A DNA stretch of 54,218 nt from a virus. Within the stretch, counting starts at the first letter, position 1. Every line of letters starts with the position of its first letter. The stretch covers positions 1-54,218 of the IMG/VR virus record IMGVR_UViG_3300030098_004525, one strand, 5' to 3'. Below the pieces are notes generated by a model, which worked only from the letters and a program-made list of their open reading frames with translations, did no database searches and was not told the origin of the DNA. The translations under genes were made by a program, and so were the position numbers. Shown here one piece after another: positions 24,028-35,300 of this stretch.

Positions 24028-26307
24028 ATGGCCTTATACCTTCCAAGAGGCGGCGACTACGAGCGTGCGCTTAGATATGTAAGTCAGGCGAACGGCATAG
24101 CTGGTGCTATGGAAGGTGCCTCGCAGGGGCTAGCCCTTGTGATGAACATTCAGAAGATTGCAGACAATGCTCTTAATATGGAGATGAAGCAGGAGCAGTT
24201 CGCTGAAAACAGGGCGAAGGCGGCGGCGGATCTTTACGGAAGGTTGGATTCCCTTCAGGGTGGGCTGTCTGATGTGGTTGGTGATGACGGCGAAGGGTCT
24301 GTAGCTACCGGCAGGGCTGGCAGAAGGGCCGGGGGCCGTGCCGGGGCGACAGGTGGTGGCGAAAGGGACAAGCTGTCTAAGGCCGAGGCGTCGCAACTTG
24401 CCGAGGTGTTTCACTCCCTGGCCCAATACGAGGGCTTGAAGGCTAAGGCTGGTCCACTGACGAGAAGAAAGGCCACTGTTGGCACTGGCGGAATTGAGTC
24501 GGACGAGATCGGGCAACTGGCGCAGGAGCCAGCGGCTGAAGAGGAGTTTATACCGGGAGACTGGCAACCTACGGATCGAGAGCTAGCCGGTCGGAGAAGG
24601 GGGAGCCTTTCGGAGGAGGAGTGGTCTGCTCTTATGGAAAGGCATGCTGCTAGGGAGGATATTCCAGACAAGGGCATGGGTCCCCTGGAGGGAGACGGTA
24701 AGAGCGAGGTTATCAGGGCTCTTGAGGCTATGGGATTAGAGCCCGGTAGTGAGCGTGCTAGGGCGCTCTCTGGACTGGTGACATCTGAAGATTCTCCAGC
24801 GGAGTTTGAGGGTGGAGAGCAGATCAGGGAGGATGCTTTGATGGCTGCTCTCGGGGAGATGGGTCTGGAGAGAGGCCCAGGCATTACGGCCACAGGAGCA
24901 GACTTTCAGGCCCCAGCGGCTATGACGGAGGCTCCGTCTGTGGGAGGCCCGCTTGGCGAAGGGTTGATCAATCCGGCAGCGTCGATGGGTTTTGATGGCA
25001 GTACGGTTCTTGAACCGGTTGCTCAGATGCACCTAGCGATGTTGCACGAGAGGGGCAGCAGGCTACCCACTACCATCTCGCAAATGCTTGGCGTCGATAG
25101 AGACAAGCTGCTTGCCCCAGGTGCGGTGGCTGAGACGGCCAAGTACAGGAGCGATTTGGGCAGGGCTCTGACTCGATTCATGGGCGACAAGGAGGAAGAG
25201 GATCGTTCGGCCCTTGAGAGGGCCACATTTGCTCGACTCAAGTCGGCAGGCATTAAGGGGTTCTCGATAGAAGAGCTAACCGATCTGTCTAAAGACTTGG
25301 CACAGTTGAGTGAAGACGAGCGGCAGAAGGCCATTGCCGACCTTAGAAGCGTTCCTGATCACCTCAGACAGTTAAGGCTGGCAGACATACGGCGCAGGAC
25401 TATCCGAGTTAACACCCCAGACCCATTTGCTGCGCTAAAGCTGATGGACAGGCATGCGAGTGGCATTCGATCAAAGATGGTGTCCGCGCTGTCTAACTAC
25501 AACAGGTTGAAGGGGGATATTGCGGAAGCCATACCGGACGAGGTTACAGAGGAGCGCAAGGAGGGGGTTCAAAAGGCGCTTGATGTCTACAACGAGCTAA
25601 AGGAGCAGTACGACTCAGCGAGCGCCGACAGGCAGATTCTTTGGGACCAGTATAAGGAGTCTATGGGCTTGGATAGTTCTCCGGTCTATGAGGAGCCACC
25701 GCCAGACGACGAAGAGGTCGTCGTAGTTGAGGTCAACTCGGAGATGGTGGAGAAGATGGTAGGCAGTTACAAAAAAAGGGGGTACACCAGAGATGCGGTG
25801 ATAGCGGCTATTGCTGAAACGAAGGGCGGTGGCTGGAAGTACGGCGAGGGTGTAGAGGCGGCAATACTGGCTGAGTTTCCAGAGGTTGCCTCTGAGCCGC
25901 TGAAGGAGGCGAGGGCTGAACTAGAAGAACTTGAGAAGAAGCCCGTTTCGGTGTCTCAATCCCCAGGTGCAAAGAGGGAAAGAAAAAAACGCGAAAGAAG
26001 GCGGCGCTCTTTGGAGAGAACGATAGGAGAGCATGAGCGCCACGGAAAAGAGCTTAGAAGGTTTACATCTGCCGTGGACCGCGCAGAGGAGGTGTTGGCG
26101 AACCTTGGTGAAGGTAGACCCGTGTCAAAAGACGAAATAAGGTCGGCGCAACAAGAGGCTTTAGGCGCTATGAGGGCGATGAAGGTGGAGTATCAACTGG
26201 AGCCGGGTGCCGGGGCTGCCTACGACCGAGCCACAGGAAGGCGGGTCGGGGATGACATTGAAGAGTTGGAGTCGCTGGTGGACCTGCTGGGGGAGGCTCT
26301 TAGGTAA
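24028..26307 (+). CDS. Large internal / ejection-like protein
   Basis: A 759-aa hydrophilic, helical protein with many Glu, Arg and Ala. The N terminus (YERALRYVSQANGIAGAMEGASQG) is like that of other internal core proteins; a Gly/Arg-rich patch lies near 92-110. A coiled-coil region with a very basic run (GAKRERKKRERRRRSL) lies near 645-665. No catalytic motif is recognised. Its stop overlaps the start of the giant gene, so the two are probably made together and co-assembled in the head. Confidence 0.65.
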   Translation: MALYLPRGGDYERALRYVSQANGIAGAMEGASQGLALVMNIQKIADNALNMEMKQEQFAENRAKAAADLYGRLDSLQGGLSDVVGDDGEGSVATGRAGRRAGGRAGATGGGERDKLSKAEASQLAEVFHSLAQYEGLKAKAGPLTRRKATVGTGGIESDEIGQLAQEPAAEEEFIPGDWQPTDRELAGRRRGSLSEEEWSALMERHAAREDIPDKGMGPLEGDGKSEVIRALEAMGLEPGSERARALSGLVTSEDSPAEFEGGEQIREDALMAALGEMGLERGPGITATGADFQAPAAMTEAPSVGGPLGEGLINPAASMGFDGSTVLEPVAQMHLAMLHERGSRLPTTISQMLGVDRDKLLAPGAVAETAKYRSDLGRALTRFMGDKEEEDRSALERATFARLKSAGIKGFSIEELTDLSKDLAQLSEDERQKAIADLRSVPDHLRQLRLADIRRRTIRVNTPDPFAALKLMDRHASGIRSKMVSALSNYNRLKGDIAEAIPDEVTEERKEGVQKALDVYNELKEQYDSASADRQILWDQYKESMGLDSSPVYEEPPPDDEEVVVVEVNSEMVEKMVGSYKKRGYTRDAVIAAIAETKGGGWKYGEGVEAAILAEFPEVASEPLKEARAELEELEKKPVSVSQSPGAKRERKKRERRRRSLERTIGEHERHGKELRRFTSAVDRAEEVLANLGEGRPVSKDEIRSAQQEALGAMRAMKVEYQLEPGAGAAYDRATGRRVGDDIEELESLVDLLGEALR

Positions 26308-29300
26308 TGGCTAACGGGCAGCAGGCAGGAGAACACGACTGGTTGTTTGACGAGTTCGGCGGAGGCCGTCTTGGGGCCACGCCACCAAAGGCCCCCACAG
26401 ACCTTCCCGGCGTGCCTGAGCCTGCTGACGCCCCCTTAAGGGCTATCGCCAAAAAGAAGCCAAGGAAGGCCAGCGAGCACGACTGGCTTTTTGAGGAGTT
26501 TGGTGGTGGAGATGGCCGCGAGGCGGAGGCGGCCATTCCCCCAGGCTACGACGAGCCTCCTAAGCCCATAGTCCCAAGAGAGGTTCGACGGGCGTCGCCC
26601 AGCAAGATTTCCTCTATGCAGGAAGAGGAGGCGTTGCAGTACCTGCCCGATACGTTGGACGAGAAGCCGACGCCAGAGTTGCTTGAAGACGTTGACTGGC
26701 AAAGAGATCCAGAGGCTTTTGAGTTGGCTCACAGGAAGATGGTCCGTGATTATGGACGGGCTAGGTCTAAGAGCGACAAGGCCGAGATCATGCGCGACTT
26801 CACAGCAGAGTGGAACCCAGAGCTTCTGCAAAGGGCTGAAGAGGAGAGCGGCGTCTTCATGGGCACCCTCACCGGGCTAGCTGCGGTGATTGAGTGGGTG
26901 GATAGCTGGTCGGGAAGGCCGATTCGCGCCACGTACAAGTCCCTTTGGGGGTCTAGGAAGAGGGATCTTGAGGGTGGCGGCGACTACAATCTGGAAGAGT
27001 TTGAGGGCGCAATAGCAGACAACTACAAAACCTCTGATGGAAGCTTTGACGACGGCGAGGACACCCTAAAGAGCGTTATAAAGTACGTAACTGCGGCAAC
27101 GGGAACGCCGCTCGGCTGGCTACACGCTGAGGCTAGCGGGCAGGACTTTACCGAAGAGAACTGGCTTAGTTCGGTAGACGAGAACATCGACAAGATGTTC
27201 GATTACGGTGCCGACGCCATTCAGTGGGCGACTTGGACAGGGCTCGGTGTTCTTGATCAGGCTCTTCCGTTTGTTGGTGACAACTACAAGGGATGGGCTG
27301 AGTCCAGGGACAAGAAGATTGAAGAGGGCTCATCTTTCGGGCACGGAGCGCTTGGCTTTGTTGGCTTGATTTTTAGCGACCCCCTCAGCTTCCTTAAGCT
27401 GCCAAGGGCCTTTCAAATAGCTGGGGCCAAAGTTACCGACTCGGCAAAGAACGTCATTGATGACGCCATTCATTACGAGACGGCGGCTCAGGCAAGGCTG
27501 ATCAGAAAGGCTGCGGAAAAGACGGGCAAGTTCAAGGACGAGGCTGGCGTGCTGGATGAGGACAGGATCCTTCAGGAGGCGAAGGACATTGCAACGGCCA
27601 GGACTAATCTGGCTGTCGTTGATGCAGCAGACGTAGGCTTTAGGCACGGAGTGGATGTTCACGGCTGGCAGTCGGTGGAGCTTCTGAGGCAGTGGCGCGA
27701 AGGGATTGAGCACACATCACCCGCCTACTGGAAGGCCAAGTTCCCAAGCATGGCTGACGATGTGGTCGATGAGATGGCGGGCGAGTTCGCTATGGACAAG
27801 GAGTCGGCGGCTGTTGTGAGTAATGTGCTCAAACAGCTTGGCGTTGATCTTCCGACAAACGCGACACCCACAGTCAGGGTGGAGGAGGCTTGGGCTGCTC
27901 TGAACAAGGAGGCCAACAGGCGAAAGCGTCTCTTTGACATTGAGGTGAAGCTAACCGGCGAGGTTGACCCAGACACGGGCGAGGAGATCGTCAAGTCAAT
28001 CATTCACTGGGTAGACCCAAGGAGGTCGCTGGACGTTAATGGGAACATGATGTTCCGCCTGACCAAGGCGGAAGATGTAAAGCCGCACCTTGCAACTAAG
28101 GTTGGAGGGGCTGTTGGAAAGGCCATAGGTGAGGCCCTGCCAAAGACTAAGGCAGCGGCAGACGCCGCCTACGGCAGGGCAATAGACGAGGCTTTCCCAG
28201 GTACTAAGGTAGCGGCAGACGATGCGGCTAGGGCAGCGGCAGATGTCGCCTACGGCAGGGCAAAGATTTACGCAAAGTCAGACAATCGCAGGGTTCGCTG
28301 GGGAATGGCAGCGATGAAGTCGTTCCCTGGACTAGAGGGGTTCCGCCTTACGGCAGAGTCGATCATCGCCCTTGAAAAGGCCCAGCCTTACTTCAAGAAG
28401 GTGGGCGATCATTACCAGCCAATGAAGGTCCACCATCAGGCTATGTGGCGGATGTTTGAGCGAGGGGAGCTACAGGATCAGGCTAGAAGGACGTTGGACA
28501 AGCAGAGGCTAGCCAACCACATAGCTAAGATCGAGTCGCTTACTGACACCACAACGCCAGAGGGTCAGGATGTCCTTAAGCTGGCAGTGGTCTACAAGGA
28601 GCTTGGCAAGCACATACCTGCAACAGAGGCCCAGATAGAGGCTTTTGCCTGGATGACAAAGGTGAAGCAGGGCTTGCAGAACATTGAAGACGGCATAACC
28701 GACGACCTCCCAATAGAGGCGGTTCGCCCGCTGCTTCAGTCTTTGAAGGAGGGTAAGGCTTCTGACCTCATGGGGTCGCTTGAGCGGGATCTGAGGAGGA
28801 TCCACGAGGCAATCGGTCCAGAGCGAAAGGAGCTTATCAAGGCGTTCAAGCTGCACCTGAACGAGACAAGCTCGGTTCTGAAGAAGGTTCTCACAGACGA
28901 CTTCAGGGTTCAGGCTGAGTTCCAGACCATGAAGGATGTGGCTGGAAAGGTGGAGCACGCAAAGCATCTTCGCCACATGAAGAGCGAGCTTGAAAAGCTA
29001 GCTACTGAAAAGGGTTTCAGCGACGAGGACGGGCTTGAGGCTCTTCTTGAGCAGCTTCGTGCGATCAGCAAAATGCAGGACGAGGGCATAGACGCCATCA
29101 GGGAAGAGGTTCCTGACATGGCTCGTACCGAAGCCGAGTTCTTGCAGAAGATGAGGACCAGGGGGCTGATCCCAGAGGGGTCGTGGACGGACTGGTCTGC
29201 TCACAAGGGTAACTTGCATGGTCGTGTCAGGAACGCGCTGAGGGCTACTGGCGTTGACGAGTGGGAGGCGCAGGCTGATGGGGTTATGGCAACCATGTCG

Positions 29301-32300
29301 GCAAGGGCGCAGGCTTGGGCTTCTTGGAACGGGTTGCCAGCGGATTACGCCGACTCTTGGTTCACCAAATACAGCAAGGATATAGAAGAGGAGGTTTTGG
29401 GCAGAGCCGTAGAGATCGCACCCATAAGTTCCGCAGCGAAGAGAATAGAAGAGACTCTTGAGGGCGTGGAGGGCAAGCGCGTTCTTGAGGAGATGCGTAA
29501 GTCTGCCGTTACGCCAGAGATGGGCGAGGCGTATGCGCGTCTAGCAGCTTCTCGCGCCAACGCATGGGCTGTTGCCAACGACAGGCCAGCAGAAGAGTTC
29601 CTGGCTAGGCTGCACATACGCACGGCTAAGGACACTGACGAGGTGTTCGGAAAGCTAATCTACGAAATAGATCCAGACCTGAAGCCTGTCGAGATCATAG
29701 GCGGAACTGGAAAGCTGTCCGACCCGGCAAAAGAGGGTGGCCTTCCGTGGCAGTGGCAGGTAGCAACGCCAAATGAGCTAGACGACTTTATGGACCTGCT
29801 TGGGGGCAAGTACAGAGAAGACTATGTAAAGAAGGTAGCTGCTTCTAAACGTTCAAAGGACTACGAAAGAAAGTTTGCGGCATACGAAGAGCTGGAAAAG
29901 AGCGATAAGGCGTACAACGCTGCGTGGGACGCATACTACAAACAAAAGGAGGCGTTTGATGACAAAGTTGCATTAGGAGTGCCCTGGAGCCCAGAGCGGG
30001 TAAGAGCGGCGGCTAAGTCGGGTTCCAAGTTGCTGGATATGTCTGGGGCACACGCATACAACAAGACCGTTGATCGTTGGCAGGATATGCTGCGGTTCTA
30101 CGTCAGGACCGAAAGCGACGGAACGCTTAGGCTAGCTCTTGCGCCGAGAAAATACGCCAACCTAGACGCAGATGAGCTAATAGCAGGGTCTAAAGAGTGG
30201 ATAGCTAAGGCGGAGCTACATACGTTCAAAGATCCAGTGGGGAAAACTAAAGCCTGGAGGAGGGAGGAGGAGAAGGCGATAGCTCTTTATAAAGAGAAAA
30301 AGAGGCTGCACGAGGCTTGGGGGAGAGAGCGTGTCAGGATCTACAATTCCATTTTCCGCCCCGAAAAGCTGGAGACTACAAACGGATTCATAGTCTTTGG
30401 CGAGCAAGAGAAAGCAGCAATCTTCCTTCTTGAGTCGGCTAGGCCAGGAACATTGGGCCATGAGTTGGGCCACTTCTTCCGCAGGGATCTTCCGCAAGAA
30501 CTTCAAGATCGCGCCGCAGCATGGGCTGAGAGGGCTTCTGGCATAGGCAAGGTTGGTGACAAGTGGTCTATAGGTATGGAGGAAGCTTTTGCCGAAGCTT
30601 TTGAGCTTTATCTAAAGACTGGTGTGGCTCCAGCGGCCAGCGGAATGGCCGGGATCTTCGCTAAGTTCAAGGAGTGGATTAAGCAGATCATGACCCCCCT
30701 GATTCAGTCAGGGAAGCTCAAGAGGGTAGACGACGAGATACGGCAAGTCTTCGATGAGATGTTCGATTCCGGCGCTGTCAGGGGAGGCAGCGGAGATGCT
30801 GGGGCCGCAGCGGCGAGAGAGTCCAGGGAGATCGTCTCTGCGTTCCAGTCCCAGACGTTCCAGGGGATGATCAAGGGCGCTGGCCGAGTCTTTGCTAAGG
30901 ATCTGCCATCAAAGGACTACGACATAGCTTCGGACTGGATTAGGCGAGAGCTAGGCGACGCGGGCTTCCGAAAGAACGGAGATTGGTCGGAAGCAGGCTT
31001 GTCGGCTTGGGGGCAGGCGTTTGCCAACTGGACAAAGAGCGGCAGGGTTTCCAACCACGGGTTGCGAGAGGTGTTCGCCAAGTTCAAGGACTGGATCTTC
31101 AAGATGTACCGGGCGGTGTCTGGTCAGAAGGAGTACAAGTTCAAGATCAGCCCAGAGGTCGAGGACATCTTTGACAGGATCCTGACCAAGGACGGGTACT
31201 ACCAAGTACACCCAATGGCGCTGGACTTCGACGTTGCTTACCAGAACTACATCAAGAGCTACGGAGGCAACATCTCCGTACTGGGCAAGGCGATTCTTAA
31301 TGAGTCTCTAGAGTCCATGATGAAGGCGGCTAAGTATTCGCCAGACAAGATACGGTGGGTTCACGACAAGCTGTTTTCCGGCGACAAGATGGAAAGCATA
31401 GAGGCCCTGAAGTTCATCAAGGAAGAGGTGTCAGACAGGCTGGCGGCTAGGTTTAACCCACCGAAAGAGGGGTTCTCGATCAAGGCTCCTGGCTTTAAGA
31501 ACAACAAGACCTCTTTCAAGTCAGCAGTTGCCGACGCTCTTCAGGAGCACGCTGGCATGACAGGCGAAGAAGCCAGGGAGGTTTTGAGCCTCGCTGAGTA
31601 TGACGACATCGTTAAGTCAGCTATCCCGCAAGGCAGGTTTACCTACGACAAGGGCAGGACCAACTTCCAGAACATTGTTCTGGCGTTTGCAAAGAGGTTT
31701 GTGGCCCTGAATCCAGACAAGGCACCCGCCTACCCGCGAATGGGATACAAGATCCCCGGTCGAGCCGATGTTGATGCGGTGAACAACCTTGAAAAGACCA
31801 GAGCCGCGTGGAAGGGGAGAAGGCCATCAAAGAGTCTCGGCGGTGGGCTCGATTTTGACTACGAAAAGACGCAGGTCCGTTACTACAAGGCCGCCCTACA
31901 GGTTCTAAAGATGGCTGGCAGGCCAGACGCTGAGGCTCTAGCGGGTCGAATCATAGGATCCAATGTCAAGCACAGCGAGATGCTTGAGCTTGATGACGCC
32001 CTGAAGTCGGCTTCGGAAAGACTGAAGACACCAAGGTCAGAGCGCAGGGCGGAAGTAGAGAAGAAGATTAGGGTCTATGACACCGCGATTGGTGGGCTCA
32101 AGAAGCAGCTTAAGGACGCTGAAGAAGAGCTAGCTGGCATCAGGGCAGGCAAGCCCGCAGTCGCAAAGGAGGTTGCTGAGGAGGCTGAAGCGGAGTTCAA
32201 GCGCTGGTTCGGTGATTCTGATGTCGCAGAGGAGGCTGTGGGGAGGGCTCCCATCAAGCCGCTGAAAAGGGACGAGCACCGAATCCCAGTGACCCAAGAT

Positions 32301-35300
32301 GAGTGGAACAAGCTGCCAAAGGAGGAGCGCTTCGCCAAGGTTTCAAACGTATATGTGGAGGCAGAGGGTGGTTTGGTCAAGCTGACTAGGCCGCAGCTTG
32401 AGAAAGTGGCCGAAGGAGAAGACTGGATTGATGTCGGTAGGATGCTGGTGAAGACAGCCAAGGTAAGCGACAACAAGTGGAAGAACCTTCCTGCTGGCGT
32501 TTACGCCGACGAGTCTGGGCGGCTGGGTTCTGAGAAGGTTGGCGTCGAAGTCGTCGGCATGGACGACTTCGACATTGGTGTGGCTAAGGCGTTTCTTAAA
32601 AACCACCTCTACCGAAGGCCCACCCACGCCGCACCCAAGCCCTCAAGAGAGGCACCTGACCTAGTTAAAAAGGGCGCTGTCTATTACCCAAGAACCGAGA
32701 CGGGGATGATAGACGAGTCGGTTGCTCCAATACACAAGGCAAGCATAGGCGGCGAAGATAGGTATTTAACTTGGATTGAAATAGAGGGTTTAGGGAAAAA
32801 TTGGCTAGAGTACGGAGAAGAGCTTCCTGAGTTTGGAACGGGTGTTTACACAAAGAAGGAGTTGGTTGCGAAGCTGGAGAAGGAGGCGGCATCCGCACCC
32901 AAGCCCGCAGCCGCGCCCAAGCCAGTAGACATTCCAGACGACATATCTAGGCAGGCTGCGAGATACCAGCAAACAAGAAACATAGACCCCCACGACGACC
33001 TAGTTAGTGACTTTGCTTATCTATCCCCAGACAAGCCAGCGATTGTTGTTAAAAGGATTAAGAGGGTCGTTGAGGACAAGCTCAAGCGTGACCACGGAAT
33101 CAGCGAGGGTGCTGCAAAGAGGCTGATTAAGGACGAGGGGAGCGATTGGTCGGCAAGCTCCAGGGGCGACAAGGCATCCAGCGTGGCTAGAAATGTTCTT
33201 CGGGATCCTGTTAAGTGGATTTCGGAGCGCGTCGAGGAGCTTAGAAGGGCGGCTAGGCCAGACGACTATCTTTTCAACGTCAAGGCAGTAGAGGACTTCA
33301 TACAGGGCCGAGGCGGCGTGCTTCCCGATGTGGCAAACGCAGCGGTCAAGGCGCGAGGATTGATAGACGAGACGGGCGAAAAGATACGGGACCTCCAAGA
33401 GAAGAGAGCCGCCCTTGTGGAAGAGCTAAACGCACTGGACATCACTCCAGAGCAGGCTTCCATCGCTGAGGCGGGAGAGGTGTCAGCAAAAAGAAACCCG
33501 GTTTCAGAAGAAGCCAGGGACAGAGCCAAGGCGAAGACCAGTTGGCTTGAGGAGGAGATAGCCAAGCTTGACGCAGAGATTCAAGAGGAGTTTAGGGCTG
33601 CTCGATCTAGCGCCGACAACATGGCTCAAGCTGCGTTTGAAAAGGAGATGGAGCCCCTTGCTAGGTACGAAATTACCGAGAAGGGGAGGAAGCGCCGGGT
33701 TCTCGTGGGACGGGGCGAGGAGCAGGTTTCTGGGGCGATAGAGGACATCGAGAGGCGCATCGCTGAGGGCTTGACCAGGGGTCAGCCTGGGAAGCGAAAG
33801 GGTCCGATGGATATGCCTTCCATTGTGCCGAAGCGCCTTACGGAAAGCATGAAGAAGAAGATCGAGGCTCTTCCTGGGGCGAAGGAGGAGATGCTCGACA
33901 TAGCTAGGAAGCTAAAGTGGGACACCACGAACCCAGGCGAAATCTGGGAGAACATCGTCAACTACAAAAAGTATGCAAGATCATACGGCGACGCAGCAGA
34001 GGCGAATAGGGAGCTAGCTAGGCAGGCGATTTACGACTGGGAGCGGTTGCGAGAGTACAGCCGACTTCCAGAGGCAGAGAAGACTGTCATCATCAACCTC
34101 CTAAAAGACCCTCGCAAGTACAGCATTCCCCCAGGTGCCAGCAAGAAGGTTCGGGAAATGGGCGAAAGCCTGGGCATGTCGAGCCGTGGCAGGGAGGATG
34201 TCTTCATTCACTTGTCAGGCAAGCACATAACCAAGAGGTACGGCCTGGGTCCAGATGCTGGAAAGGTTAAGCGTGTACGCGCAGGCGATCACTTTACTGA
34301 CGAGGAGATGGAGCAGGCCCTCGCCATAGCCAAGGTTATGGAGGAGTTCCTAGAAGAGAAGCTGGTCAAGCTACAGAGGCACGGTCGCTTGGCCCAGTTT
34401 AGGGACAAGGCGGTGGGCGCACAGATAGACCTCATCAGGCGCAAGATTGCGGGCAAGGAGGAGCTAGCAGAGGGAGAAACCCGCGAGGGTCTGGAGGAGG
34501 CTCTTGAGGGGCTTAGGGAGAAGGAGTTCAGAGCGTGGACGAAGGAGGAGTTCCTCCGTCGTGTGAACGTAGCCAGCTATATCCCGCACATGATGCGAAT
34601 TGCAGCACGGCGCAAGATTGACGGAATGAAGGGCAAGAACCTTCTGCCAGCAAACTATGTGACCGGCTTTGAGAGGATGCGAACCAGGGCCAGCATCCTA
34701 GACGACATCAACGAGCAGGCTAGGAACGAGCTTGCCGAGGACATGCTGTACCACGATGTGACTAGCCTCATGTCTAACGGACCCAGGTTTCAAAGCGTGT
34801 TTGAGGGCAGGTCGCCGGAAGAGTTGGCCGCGATATATGACGCAGCTAACTCCCTGAAGCTGAGAGAGCACTTCGCCCCAGAAGAGTGGGACGCCTTGCT
34901 GAAGAGGAAGAGAGCCCAGGCCGACCTAGATGGTGTGTATGAGTTCTTTGAGACTGACTACTTCACCCTCATTAAGAGGTACAGCGAGTCTATTGATCGA
35001 AGCATTGCTGATCAGGTCTTTATCGAAGACATCCTTGAGATGTTCCCCATCGGCAAGGAGATGGGTCGGGACTCCCGCTTTGTTAACAACCCAGACCTAG
35101 CAAGGGAGTTCGGCTACGTCAGGCTTGGCAAGCGTGATCAGGTTGAGGCTATCGGCAGAATGAAGCTGCCGGATGAGATGACTGGCGACATAGAGGTGTT
35201 CGTAAACCAGCAACTTCAGGATGGGGCGACCATCCCAGAGGTTATGGCTGCTCTGCGTCGAAAGGGAGTCAACGTATCTCGCAATGTTGTCGAGCTTTAT

